Shown here piece after piece: positions 1 through 8,775 of a stretch of DNA of 64,000 nt (positions are counted from its first letter, which is position 1; every line of letters starts with the position of its first letter). The notes beneath the pieces were generated by a model. It did no database searches. It was not told the DNA's origin and saw nothing but the letters and a program-made list of their open reading frames with translations. The stretch is taken from NCBI GenBank assembly GCA_036677685.1, contig JAVBWA010000013.1, positions 1 through 64,000 on the forward strand, given 5' to 3'. The position numbers and the translations under genes are program-made. This stretch comes from JAQUBU01 sp036677685 (lineage in GTDB: Bacteria; Bacillota; Syntrophomonadia; Syntrophomonadales; Syntrophomonadaceae).

Positions 1-616
1 CCTGGGCCCGGTTTTCCACATGAAGGAGTTCCATTATCCTTTTCATGTGATATTTGATCGTACGTTCGCTTAATTCCAAGGCAGCCCCAATCTCCTTGTA
101 GGACATCCCCTGCGCTGCCAGGTTCAAAACATCTATTTGACGCTGGGTCAGCCTGCTTGTCAATTTACTTGCCATGGAAACATCCGCTTTCTTTTCATTG
201 GCCTGACGGGCGAATTCCTCCAACAGGCGCGTGGCCAGTCCTGGAGATAAAGGGGTATTCCCCTCTTCCAGAGTTTGCAGCAAGGATAGCAGTTCCTCAG
301 CTCGCAGGTTTTTAAGCAGATATCCCGAAGCCCCCTTTATGACAGCCTCAAACAATTTCTCGTCTTCATTGAAGGAAGTAAGCATAACTATTTTCACCCC
401 TGGTACTTCCTCTTTTATGGGGATTATAAGGTCAAGCCCGCTGCAGCCCGGCATCTCAATATCCAGAAATATCACATCCGGTTTTAACAGCCTGGCCTTT
501 TCCAAGGCTTCACGGGCGTGGCCGGCAGTACCCGCAACCTCAATTTCGTGAGTCTCCAAAAGGTTTCTCATGCCCTCCAGAAAAAGCGGGTGATCATCCA
601 CCAGCATAACTTTCAC
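1..616 (-). CDS. NarL/LuxR-family response regulator (C-terminus cut by window edge)
   Basis: DNA-binding response regulator, partner of the kinase encoded immediately upstream. The receiver domain (about residues 1-120) begins VKVMLVDDHP, with acidic pocket D7/D8, phospho-acceptor D52 in the stretch FLDIEMPG, and the conserved lysine in GYLLKN. A LuxR-type helix-turn-helix follows (SRLTQRQIDVLNLAAQGMS, then SERTIKYHMKRI). I place the start at a GTG at 616-614. It overlaps the last 23 bases of the kinase gene, so translation is probably coupled. The reading frame is open to base 1, so only the final few residues should be missing. Family assignment is secure; the target genes are unknown. Confidence 0.9.
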   Translation of the reverse strand, partial: MKVMLVDDHPLFLEGMRNLLETHEIEVAGTAGHAREALEKARLLKPDVIFLDIEMPGCSGLDLIIPIKEEVPGVKIVMLTSFNEDEKLFEAVIKGASGYLLKNLRAEELLSLLQTLEEGNTPLSPGLATRLLEEFARQANEKKADVSMASKLTSRLTQRQIDVLNLAAQGMSYKEIGAALELSERTIKYHMKRIMELLHVENRAQ

Positions 617-2324
617 ATTGCATTCCCTCCTTTTTTACTGGAATCCGCAGCAGTATCCGGGTTCCCCGGCCAGGAACGGATTCAATTTTAATGTCGCCTC
701 CGATTTCCCGGGCGCGTTCCTTCATAATTCCCAATCCCCAACCGTGTGCCGATTCCTTTTCCGGCTGCATGAGAACAAAGCCCTGCCCATCGTCCTCTAT
801 CAATACCATAATCTCGCCGGCGACAGCTTTGAACTCCATCAATACCTGCCGGGCATAGGCATGCTTGCGTATATTGTTCAGGGCTTCCTTGGCAATATTA
901 AATATTTGCTTTTTTTCATTGGCCTCCATTCCTTCTATAAGCGGTGAATCCGAGATCCGCAGCTTGGCATCGATGCCCGTATCTGTTTTAAATTTTTCTA
1001 TTTCCTTGCTTACTTCATGAAACAAATCCTTAACAGGGGCGGCATTTTTTACGTTTTGTAGATAAGCCCGTATTTCCCCATGGGATGACTGCGCTGCCTC
1101 CACCAGCCTTTCAAGCTTTTGGGAGGCTGATGCGATTTTATCACCGGCCAGTTCGTGTTTTATGGCCTGGGCCTGAACATTGATAAACCCGAATACCTGA
1201 CCCAGATTGTCATGCAGGTCCCGAGCCAGCCGCTCCCTCTCCTTGGACATGGCAAGGGTTCTTTCCTGGTCCAATAACCTGGCCTGGATCAGCCTGCGTT
1301 CCGTGACATCATGGAATATGATGGACAAACCGCTGTGCTTTCCACCTCTATCCCGCAAGGATAAATAGGATAACTCGAAGGTTTTGGAGCTTTTCTCATT
1401 ATGTATACGCAGTTCTCCGGGCTGGGTCCCCGGAATGCCGCATATTTCTGCCAGAACCGGATAGTTTTCGAAAAAGGCTTCGGCTTTTTGCCCGATTGCC
1501 TGCACCGATGAGGTCCCAAAGATGTTTTTGGCCGTCTGGTTCATATCCGCTATCCGGTTCTGAGCATCCAAAACAACCACACCGTCATCCATGTTTTCAA
1601 TAATATTTTCCCGGGCGACCGGAACGATATCAAAAAGTCGATAGCGAAAAATCCCCCCGGCAATAATGAGCCCGGATATCCCGGTAACTACCGGAGTCAT
1701 ATCATAGTTGGGAACCGGATGCAGGCCGAAGATATATAGGGCATTCTGGATTATCAGCAATGCCAGCCCAATAAAAAGTGCTAATGATTGTTCACGGTAT
1801 AATGCGGATTTTCTCCTCAGGGACAAAGCCAATAAATATTCAGATATTATATTAAGGCCATATGAATACGCAACAATAATCCAAAACCAGAATCCGTAGA
1901 TTTTGACTATGACGGGGAAACTGCCTTCCATATCCAGGCTGACATTCTGCCGCATCAGACCGTGCAGTTCATTGGTCCAGGCCAGAGCCACGGTTATAAC
2001 GGGAATAATCAAGAGGATCAGAATATTGCGCCGGGATACCCAATGTTTGCGTTCAATAAACATAAAAACCATTACCAGCCAGAGTACGGGATTTAGACTA
2101 TAGGCTATACTTTGAACATTAGCCCAAAATAGCTTGGTCGAAAGGTCGATTCCCGCTATTTCCAGGGCATAGCTCCCCGACCACAAGGTGGTCAGCAGCA
2201 TACAGACCCCAAAAGGAATTGCTCCCGGAACCATTTTATGCCGTAAAGCATAAACCGCCAGAGCCGCAGTAACGGCTGACGATACTATTAACGGCCAAAT
2301 ATACGGGACATATTGAAAATGCAT
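594..2324 (-). CDS. Membrane sensor histidine kinase (7TM, PAS, HisKA_3, HATPase)
   Basis: Sensor kinase of a two-component system, 576 residues. Residues 1-225 carry about seven hydrophobic segments, resembling the N-terminal 7TM module of histidine kinases. A PAS domain follows (about 235-345, FHDVTERR at its end), then a HisKA_3 dimerization box with the phospho-accepting H371 in ARDLHDNLGQ. The C-terminal ATPase has an N box (EALNNIRKHA), a G1 box (DDGQGF) and a G2 box (GWGLGIMKERA). This is the NarX/DegS/LiaS architecture that normally pairs with a NarL-type regulator, and such a regulator overlaps its 3' end. The signal is unknown, but 7TM modules usually sense something in or near the membrane. 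Confidence 0.92.
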   Translation of the reverse strand: MHFQYVPYIWPLIVSSAVTAALAVYALRHKMVPGAIPFGVCMLLTTLWSGSYALEIAGIDLSTKLFWANVQSIAYSLNPVLWLVMVFMFIERKHWVSRRNILILLIIPVITVALAWTNELHGLMRQNVSLDMEGSFPVIVKIYGFWFWIIVAYSYGLNIISEYLLALSLRRKSALYREQSLALFIGLALLIIQNALYIFGLHPVPNYDMTPVVTGISGLIIAGGIFRYRLFDIVPVARENIIENMDDGVVVLDAQNRIADMNQTAKNIFGTSSVQAIGQKAEAFFENYPVLAEICGIPGTQPGELRIHNEKSSKTFELSYLSLRDRGGKHSGLSIIFHDVTERRLIQARLLDQERTLAMSKERERLARDLHDNLGQVFGFINVQAQAIKHELAGDKIASASQKLERLVEAAQSSHGEIRAYLQNVKNAAPVKDLFHEVSKEIEKFKTDTGIDAKLRISDSPLIEGMEANEKKQIFNIAKEALNNIRKHAYARQVLMEFKAVAGEIMVLIEDDGQGFVLMQPEKESAHGWGLGIMKERAREIGGDIKIESVPGRGTRILLRIPVKKEGMQCESYAGG

Positions 2325-2845
2325 CCCTCTGCTCCTTCTGGAAATTATTTACGTAATGCTGTGATAGTTTCATGCTTATTCTTCGATTGTTAATCTAAAA
2401 GATTTTTGGTTTATTTCTCAACTAATTTATATTTTAGCAAACTTATACCTATATGTATTAATCTGCTCTGGTTCTAACCCCAGGCATCATAGGATTTTAT
2501 AAATAATATACGCATACTTTGACTATTCGGACATGTATCATAGAGGGTTATGCGAATCCTGAAGCGGGGTGGCATGGGTATTCAAAAGCATCCAAGCTGA
2601 GGCGTTTTTCTGCCCGTAACGCTGCTTGCAGAAGGTTCATAGAAAGAGGACAAATATTTTCCGGTTGTTCACACAAGGGCAGTATATTAAGCCAACGGAA
2701 TAAAAATACATATTGGCTCTTAAAACCATAATTTATTCTTACGGTATATTTTTTTCTTATGTGTAAACATCTGCATTTGACCATTATGACCATGAGCCTT
2801 AATGTTTTAATAAAGTCCAAATATTCGAGGATAGAGGGTTATAAA
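2325..2845. other. 521-bp gap holding a decayed gene fragment
   Basis: This is the gap between the kinase start and the ABC transporter start. Apart from the sigma-54-activator remnant at about 2571-2700, it is AT-rich. I see no convincing gene, RNA or terminator in it. Short open frames here lack ribosome sites or are shadows of the remnant. Confidence 0.5.
2571..2700 (-). pseudogene. Fragment of a sigma-54-dependent activator gene
   Basis: The plus-strand sequence here aligns by eye with about 17290-17425, inside the intact sigma-54 activator gene of this window. Identity is roughly 80-85 percent over about 130 bases, with a 9-base deletion and single-base indels. The minus-strand translation still reads LNILPLCEQPENICPLSMN and EKRLSLDAF, against LNIPPLRERPEDIRPLCMN and KKRLSLDVL in the intact protein. 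This is the AAA+ region after the arginine-finger segment. No start, Walker motifs or HTH remain, so it is a relic of a duplicated or related regulator gene. Confidence 0.75.
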
Positions 2846-3529
2846 ATGAGTAACATAATAGAGTTAAAATGCATTTCCAAGATTTATAAAACCGGTTACG
2901 AAGATACTATCGCACTCAAGGATGTTGATTTAACTATCAAAAGTGGTGAGTTTGTCGCAATTATGGGCCCATCAGGATCTGGTAAATCGACTTTAATGCA
3001 TATACTGGGTTTGCTCGATAAGCCATCAAGTGGAAAGTACATTTTAGACAATAAAGATGTAAGCAGACTCAGTGCGAGTAATCAAGCTGTCATTCGCAAC
3101 CAACAAATAGGTTTTGTATTTCAGCAGTTTAATCTTCTTCCCCGGACCACTGTACTTAATAACGTTCTTTTACCAACCATCTATGGCAAGACCAGGGACA
3201 ACATCTCTAAAGCTGCTCAGATTATTGAAGAAGTAGGTCTTAGTGATCGAATCAAGCATAAAAGCAACCAGTTATCAGGCGGTCAGATACAAAGGGTAGC
3301 TATCGCCCGGGCTTTGATCATGGAACCATCCGTTATCCTGGCGGATGAGCCCACCGGTAATCTGGACTCCAAAAGGTCCCTGGAAATCATGGAATTATTC
3401 CGCAATATTAATAAAACAGGTAAAACGATCATTCTTATAACCCATGAGGAGAGTGTCGCCCGGTACGCTGATCGTATTATTAGATTAAGTGATGGTAAGA
3501 TAATCTTACAGGAGGAACTGTCAGCATGA
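2846..3529 (+). CDS. MacB/LolD-type ABC transporter ATP-binding protein
   Basis: Cytoplasmic ATPase subunit, 227 residues, of a MacB-type exporter. Visible motifs are Walker A GPSGSGKST, Q-loop VFQQFNLLP, signature LSGGQIQRVAIARAL, Walker B VILADEPTGNLD and the switch histidine in LITHEE. The start is set at the ATG at 2846, which has AGAGGG eight bases upstream. The longer open frame reaching back to 2759 has no ribosome site. It overlaps the permease gene by four bases (ATGA), a typical coupled pair. Substrates of this family include peptides, antibiotics and lipoproteins; which applies here is not evident. Confidence 0.93.
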   Translation: MSNIIELKCISKIYKTGYEDTIALKDVDLTIKSGEFVAIMGPSGSGKSTLMHILGLLDKPSSGKYILDNKDVSRLSASNQAVIRNQQIGFVFQQFNLLPRTTVLNNVLLPTIYGKTRDNISKAAQIIEEVGLSDRIKHKSNQLSGGQIQRVAIARALIMEPSVILADEPTGNLDSKRSLEIMELFRNINKTGKTIILITHEESVARYADRIIRLSDGKIILQEELSA

Positions 3530-4785
3530 AGCTTTTTATCATATTCAAGCAATCCTTGCAGGCCATATTTGTCAACAAAGGCCGGAGTTTTCTAACGACC
3601 CTGGGGATTATAATCGGTATTGCTTCAGTTATTGCTCTAATTTCCTTAGGGACCGGTGTGAAGGCAAGTATTTCCGAGCGGATTTCCATTCTGGGTACAA
3701 ATAATATTACTATCATGCCAGGCGCTGGATTTAATCAAGGGGCCTCTGATTCCAAGGGATCTATGGGAGGTCATCCCGGTGGAGGATCGGGTTTTAATCA
3801 AGCCTCTTCCACCTTAACGCTTAAAGATTTAAAATCGCTTAGCGATAAATCCCTTTATCCTCAGATCGTGCAGGTATCGGGTCAGATCTCGGGTTCAACT
3901 ATTTTGAATACTCCCGGGGGCGATAAGCGCTATACCATACTAGGTACTTCAGAAAGTTATGTTAATATTCAGAACCTGAGCTTGAGCCAGGGCACTTTCT
4001 ATAATCAAACGAACATAGCTCATAAGTCCAAGGTTGTTGTTCTAGGCAGCCAACTGGCCACTGACCTGTATGGTGACAAGGATTCGCTGGGGAAAACTTT
4101 AACTATAGAAGGAACAGATTATAAAATTGTGGGGATTTTGACTAAGGCCGAGGAGAGCAGTTTTAACAACCCCAATACCCAGGCCTTTGTTCCTTATAGT
4201 TCAGCAGCCGAAACCTTCAATTCCCAAAACTTCAGTTCGATCACGGTTCAGGCCGAAAATGAGAAAGTGGTTGCCAAGGTTAAAAAGGACATTAAAAAGG
4301 TCCTGCTGACCAACCATAATATAAGTAATGAAAAATTGGCTGATTTTAATATCACTTCAGCAGCCGATCTCTTGTCAGCAGTCAGCAGTATCACTAGCAT
4401 GCTCACTTCCCTCTTGGCCGGTATTGCTGCTATTTCTCTAGTGGTAGGAGGAATCGGAATCATGAATATAATGCTGGTATCGGTGACCGAAAGAACCCGT
4501 GAAATTGGATTACGCAAAGCGGTTGGAGCTAAAACCATTGATATTCTTGCTCAGTTCATAATCGAAGCCGTCATCTTAACTCTTATTGGTGGAGTTTTGG
4601 GCATCGGTCTGGGGTATCTTGCAGGCAAAATAGCCGAACCTATGCTAGGTTTTACACCAATAGTAAGCATTAATTCGATATTTTTGGCTGTTGGAGTATC
4701 CAGCTTTATCGGCCTGTTGTTTGGCGTCTATCCAGCTGCCAAAGCATCGCGGCTCAATCCTATTGATGCTTTACGCTATGAATAG
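3526..4785 (+). CDS. MacB-type ABC transporter permease (FtsX domain)
   Basis: Permease partner of the preceding ATPase, 419 residues. An N-terminal transmembrane helix (about residues 19-45, TTLGIIIGIASVIALISLG) is followed by a large extracytoplasmic MacB_PCD-like domain. Three C-terminal helices form the FtsX module (about 285-410), including the family-typical ERTREIGLRKAVGA stretch. A glycine/serine-rich insertion lies at about residues 63-90, just after the first helix. No periplasmic-adaptor (HlyD-like) gene is adjacent. The two genes could work as a simple exporter or a stress pump. A strong hairpin terminator follows at 4870. Confidence 0.92.
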   Translation: MKLFIIFKQSLQAIFVNKGRSFLTTLGIIIGIASVIALISLGTGVKASISERISILGTNNITIMPGAGFNQGASDSKGSMGGHPGGGSGFNQASSTLTLKDLKSLSDKSLYPQIVQVSGQISGSTILNTPGGDKRYTILGTSESYVNIQNLSLSQGTFYNQTNIAHKSKVVVLGSQLATDLYGDKDSLGKTLTIEGTDYKIVGILTKAEESSFNNPNTQAFVPYSSAAETFNSQNFSSITVQAENEKVVAKVKKDIKKVLLTNHNISNEKLADFNITSAADLLSAVSSITSMLTSLLAGIAAISLVVGGIGIMNIMLVSVTERTREIGLRKAVGAKTIDILAQFIIEAVILTLIGGVLGIGLGYLAGKIAEPMLGFTPIVSINSIFLAVGVSSFIGLLFGVYPAAKASRLNPIDALRYE

Positions 4786-4869
4786 TTATTAGAGCGTTAT
4801 TATTAAAAAATCTAATTTTGTAAGTGAATTCTCTGCAAGCATTAGGAAATACTCAATAATACTCTGGCT

Positions 4870-4913
4870 AAAATCAATATCTATGATAAAGATATTGATT
4901 TTAGGCATTTTTT
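4870..4913 (+). terminator. Rho-independent terminator after the ABC exporter
   Basis: A perfect 13-bp inverted repeat (AAAATCAATATCT / AGATATTGATTTT) with a 7-base loop is followed by AGGCATTTTTT. It ends the two-gene exporter operon. Confidence 0.85.
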
Positions 4914-5107
4914 AGAAACCTTCCCTGATGGATCACTTCAAAAACCACGTCTACCTTCCGCAGTTCAAATGAATATTAGAAAATTATATTTATTAATGTT
5001 ATTATTTATATATAATTTATTTACATGTTATTTAATTACTCCTTATAAAGCCAGGAAAAATAATAAGAAAAACTACAAGAAAATTTATTAAGAATGGGGG
5101 AACTTCA

Positions 5108-6076
5108 ATGCAAACAAGAATGACTGAGGTATTTGGAATTAAATATCCTATTATGTGCGGGGGTATGTTATGGTTGTGCAAACCTGAATTATGCGCCGCC
5201 ATCTCCAATGCCGGTGGTCTGGGTAATATCACCGCCGCGAACTACGACTCGGGTAAAGAATTCCGGGAAGCGATCAGATTGACCAAAAAGCTTACCGATC
5301 GGCCTTTCGGAGTAAACATAACACTAATGCCGGCTTTTCGCATCAGTGAAAAAACTTATGATGACTATTTTCAGGTATGCTGCGAGGAAAAAGTGGCAGC
5401 TATCGAGGTTTCCGGGAAACCGGCGGTAAAATATCTGGACATGGTTCACAAAGCCGGAATAAGGATTATGCACAAGGTAGGGGCGGTAAGACATGCGGTG
5501 AATTGCGAGAAATTGGGTTATGATGCAGTTATTGCGGCTGGTATTGAGGAAGGAGGCCACCCGCTTAATGATGATGTATCAAGCATGGTGCTTACGCCGC
5601 GTATTGCTGAGAACGTAGAGATACCGGTCATTACTACCGGCGGTATTGCCGATGGCCGAGGCCTGGCTGCAGCCTTGGCCCTGGGAGCGGATGGCGTTAT
5701 GATGGCTACGCGTTTTATTGCCACCCGTGAGTGCCTGGTGCATCAAAATATTAAAGACGAAATAATCAGGCGGCAGGAATATGACACTACACTGATTACC
5801 AAATCCATTGGCATGCAAGGGCGGGCTTTGAAAAATGCGCTGGTAGATGAAATTCTTGATATCGAAGCCCATGGGAACACCGTGGAACTATGGCCCTTGC
5901 TCTCCGGGCAAAGAGTCAAACAAGCCTGGCAAAGCGGTGATGTGGATTCTGCGGCCTTTTACGTCGGCCAGTCAATCGGCTTGATTAAAGATGTACCAAG
6001 CTGCGCCCAACTGCTCGACAGTATGGCAGCCCAGGCTGAACAAATAATACGAGGCAATTTAGCAAAATTTGTGTAA
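5108..6076 (+). CDS. NAD(P)H-dependent flavin oxidoreductase / nitronate monooxygenase family
   Basis: FMN-binding TIM-barrel protein, 322 residues, of the nitronate monooxygenase/FabK-like family. It opens with RMTEVFGIKYPIMCGGM. It carries the glycine-rich flavin-phosphate loops VITTGGIADGRGLAAALALG and GADGVMMATRF, and EEGGHP, where the family has its catalytic-region histidine. The ATG start has GGGGGAAC just upstream. In anaerobes these proteins can act as enoyl-thioester reductases, nitronate detoxifiers or unknown flavoenzymes, and sequence alone does not decide. It stands alone and converges on the CoA-transferase operon. Confidence 0.85.
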   Translation: MQTRMTEVFGIKYPIMCGGMLWLCKPELCAAISNAGGLGNITAANYDSGKEFREAIRLTKKLTDRPFGVNITLMPAFRISEKTYDDYFQVCCEEKVAAIEVSGKPAVKYLDMVHKAGIRIMHKVGAVRHAVNCEKLGYDAVIAAGIEEGGHPLNDDVSSMVLTPRIAENVEIPVITTGGIADGRGLAAALALGADGVMMATRFIATRECLVHQNIKDEIIRRQEYDTTLITKSIGMQGRALKNALVDEILDIEAHGNTVELWPLLSGQRVKQAWQSGDVDSAAFYVGQSIGLIKDVPSCAQLLDSMAAQAEQIIRGNLAKFV

Positions 6077-6147
6077 TAAGCGGAGTATTGCCGCTTATAA
6101 AGATTCTCCGTCAATTGCTTGTTCCTTGGTTTTTGCTTCTAATATTT

Positions 6148-6176
6148 GGAGGGAGGGGTCAATCACCCCTCCCTCC
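6148..6176. terminator. GC-rich hairpin between convergent genes
   Basis: GGAGGGAGGGG pairs perfectly with CCCCTCCCTCC across a short loop. It sits between the ends of the oxidoreductase and CoA-transferase genes. Neither strand has a good T-run, so it may act as a bidirectional barrier rather than a classical terminator. Confidence 0.6.
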
Positions 6177-6201
6177 ATTGAAAACATATAGAAGTTTAAG
6201 A

Positions 6202-7563
6202 CTATCCGGCAATGCTTGCCACTATTTTATTGCTTTTTCTCCATATGTTGGCTTTTTGGCAGGCCTGGATTAATTCATCCTGACATGCCGGATGGGCAAT
6301 CGAAACCAGGGCTTCAGCTCTTTCCCAGGTAGATCTGCCTTTAAGATTAACCATGCCGTACTCGGTAACTACATAGCTGGTCAGCGAACTGGGCAGGCTC
6401 ACCACCGTACCGGGAATAAATGAAGGCACAATATTGGACTCGTACTTGCCGATTTTCTTATTAAACCTGGCCGATGGCAGGCATACTATTCCCTTGCCAC
6501 CCTCTGAATGGAAAGCGGCAAAATGAAAATCCATCTGTCCGCCCGTTCCGGAAATCTGCCGGCGCCCTACTGACTCTGAGGATACCTGGCCCAGGATATC
6601 CACATTCAAGCAACTGCAGATGGATATTACTTTATCATTCTGCATAATTACATAAGGGTCGTTGGTATAATCAGTTCCCTCTACATTGACCAGCGGATTG
6701 CGATTCACGAATTCATATAATTTCCTGGAACCCATGGCAAAGTTGCACACTGCTATACCTTTATCAATATTCTTTCTTTGGTTGGTTATCTTTCCGGCTT
6801 CGTACATATCTACATAAGCATCCGCCAGCAGTTCAGTATGAACACCGAGATCCTTCAGGTCTGATTCGGCGATCATTTTGCCTACATAGTTGGGAGTTCC
6901 CCCAACCCCCAGTTGTAAACAGGCTCCATCTTCAATGACTTTTACGATGTGTTCGGCTATTTTTATTTCTATTTCACTGGCTTCAATATGTGGCAAGTAC
7001 AATGGCAATTTACTGTCTTCAACCTCAACCACATGGTCAACCTGCGAAATGTGCAGCCACTGGTCACTGCCGTAAACATAGGGCAGTTTGTCATGAACTT
7101 CCACGACAATGTGCTTGGCGGTTTCCAACTGGGCAGCCAGGCTTAACCCGGTAACACTAAGGTTGAAATAACCTTTATTATCCATTGGAGTTGCCGCGCA
7201 AAATACTACATCCGAAGGCCTTCTCCGGTAGAACTGCGGCACCTCATGGAGCAGAGAGGGAATATGGTAGACCAGTCCGTCGGCCTGCATTTGTCTCTCA
7301 ATCACGGAGAAGGAGATATCATTCATAATAAAGTGTTCCTGGCTGGGGTCTGATTTTGCAGTCTCACAGTAATGAGACATACTGGAGGAAAGAATATAGA
7401 CATTACGCAATTCATCCCGGCGTTTAGCCAAAGCCTTGTCCAGTTCCAGGGTTGGGGTAACAATCTGCCCAAAATTAACCCGATCCCCGGATTTTACAAT
7501 CCTTACCGCTTCATCGGTACTGACCAGTTTGCTTCTATATTCATCCCAACAACTTTTACTCAT
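6202..7563 (-). CDS. Acyl-CoA:acetate / 4-hydroxybutyrate-type CoA-transferase (copy 1)
   Basis: Class I CoA-transferase of the acetyl-CoA hydrolase/4-hydroxybutyrate CoA-transferase family, 453 residues. The N-terminal half has VVFCAATPMDNKGYFNLS. The C-terminal half has LQLGVGGTPNYVG, then GVHTELLAD with E244 at the position of the glutamate that carries CoA in this family, then SGTGGQMDFHFAA. It would move CoA between a carboxylate and an acyl-CoA. It is the last gene of a five-gene operon with 34 bases to the acyl-CoA dehydrogenase gene. A paralogue is encoded two genes upstream (8776-10119). The family is clear; the substrate is not. Confidence 0.9.
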   Translation of the reverse strand: MSKSCWDEYRSKLVSTDEAVRIVKSGDRVNFGQIVTPTLELDKALAKRRDELRNVYILSSSMSHYCETAKSDPSQEHFIMNDISFSVIERQMQADGLVYHIPSLLHEVPQFYRRRPSDVVFCAATPMDNKGYFNLSVTGLSLAAQLETAKHIVVEVHDKLPYVYGSDQWLHISQVDHVVEVEDSKLPLYLPHIEASEIEIKIAEHIVKVIEDGACLQLGVGGTPNYVGKMIAESDLKDLGVHTELLADAYVDMYEAGKITNQRKNIDKGIAVCNFAMGSRKLYEFVNRNPLVNVEGTDYTNDPYVIMQNDKVISICSCLNVDILGQVSSESVGRRQISGTGGQMDFHFAAFHSEGGKGIVCLPSARFNKKIGKYESNIVPSFIPGTVVSLPSSLTSYVVTEYGMVNLKGRSTWERAEALVSIAHPACQDELIQACQKANIWRKSNKIVASIAG

Positions 7564-7597
7564 ACTATTACCTCCATTTTAAGCCAATTCCAATTCC

Positions 7598-8755
7598 TTA
7601 GAAAATTGAGGTGTAACCGTTTTTGCTAAGATCTTTACCGATGACCATTCTCTGTACCTGAGCGGTCCCTTCATAAATCTGCATAATTTTAGCATCCCGG
7701 TAGTATTTTTCGACCGGGTATTCCTTGGTGTACCCGTAACCGCCAAATACCTGAATTGCATCACAGGAAACCTTTACCGCCGCGTCTCCAGCCCAGGCCT
7801 TGGCCATGGATGAGGTTGATTTATACGGCAGGCCGGCATCCTGCAGGCTCGCTGCTTTCATATACAAGAGCCTTGAGGTCTCGGTATACATGCCCATATC
7901 CGCCAATATAAACTGTATACCTTGAAAAGCACTTATGGATTTTCCAAACTGCTGTCTCTCATTGGCATACTGCAGTGCTGCTTCCAGCGATGCCTGGCAA
8001 ATACCGGTGGCCATAGCTGCCACACCAGTCCGGCTTAAATCCAGGGTTTGCATTACTATTGCCATACCCTGCCCCTCAGCTCCAAGCAGGTTTTTCGCAG
8101 GCACCTTTACATCTTCAAAAACCACCTGGTTGGTACAACTGCTTCTGATACCCAATTTGTCTTCTTTTTTACTAATAGTTATGCCAGGGGTATCCCGATC
8201 TACTATGAAAGCACAAATTCCTTTATTACCTAATTTCTTATCCAAAGTTGCCAGAACTGTATACTGCTGAGCGATTTCTCCATTGGTAATAAATTGTTTC
8301 GTTCCATTGAGGACATAGCTGTCACCGTCTTTAATACACTTGGTAGCCATGCCCAGTGCATCCGATCCTGCCCCCGGTTCGGTCAGACAGAAAGCGGTGA
8401 TAGCTCCCTCCAGCATACGTCCATACCACCATTTCTTCTGTTCGGCATTGGCTCCTATCAGCACCGGATCGGAACCCAGCAGAGCCGATGCCATTACTAC
8501 AGTAGCAAGGCCAGCGTCTCCCCGGGCCAGTTCTTCCATAACTCCGCACATGGATACATTATCCAATCCTGGCCCACCGAATTCTTCGGGAACGCCTATG
8601 GTCATCAAGCCCAGTTCCTGCATCTTGGCCACCGTCTCCAGTGGGCAGCGGTCTTCCCTATCCCATTGAGCAGCATAAGGTGCTATTTCATTGTCGGCAA
8701 AATCTCGGGCCATCTGCCGGGTCATTTTTTGTTCATCGCTTAATCTAAAATCCAT
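7598..8755 (-). CDS. Short-chain acyl-CoA dehydrogenase
   Basis: FAD enzyme, 385 residues, that interconverts acyl-CoA and 2-enoyl-CoA. It has the family start MDFRLSDEQKMTRQMARDFA, the flavin/substrate segment CLTEPGAGSDALG, and the catalytic base E362 in IYEGTAQVQRMVIG, which is typical of butyryl/short-chain enzymes. FGGYGYTKEYPVEKYYRDAK is the usual C-terminal signature. It lies between two CoA-transferase genes and downstream of dehydratase genes, so in this operon it plausibly reduces the enoyl-CoA made by dehydration. No EtfAB genes are adjacent, so the electron partner must be encoded elsewhere. Confidence 0.93.
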   Translation of the reverse strand: MDFRLSDEQKMTRQMARDFADNEIAPYAAQWDREDRCPLETVAKMQELGLMTIGVPEEFGGPGLDNVSMCGVMEELARGDAGLATVVMASALLGSDPVLIGANAEQKKWWYGRMLEGAITAFCLTEPGAGSDALGMATKCIKDGDSYVLNGTKQFITNGEIAQQYTVLATLDKKLGNKGICAFIVDRDTPGITISKKEDKLGIRSSCTNQVVFEDVKVPAKNLLGAEGQGMAIVMQTLDLSRTGVAAMATGICQASLEAALQYANERQQFGKSISAFQGIQFILADMGMYTETSRLLYMKAASLQDAGLPYKSTSSMAKAWAGDAAVKVSCDAIQVFGGYGYTKEYPVEKYYRDAKIMQIYEGTAQVQRMVIGKDLSKNGYTSIF

Positions 8756-8775
8756 AGTATTTCCTTCCTGTATTA

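Noticed and set aside
2548..2820. Open frame on the minus strand as a gene
   Set aside because: It only reads through the decayed sigma-54 activator fragment; no ribosome site.
6877..7146. Plus-strand frames opposite CoA-transferase copy 1
   Set aside because: Shadows of a well-supported gene.
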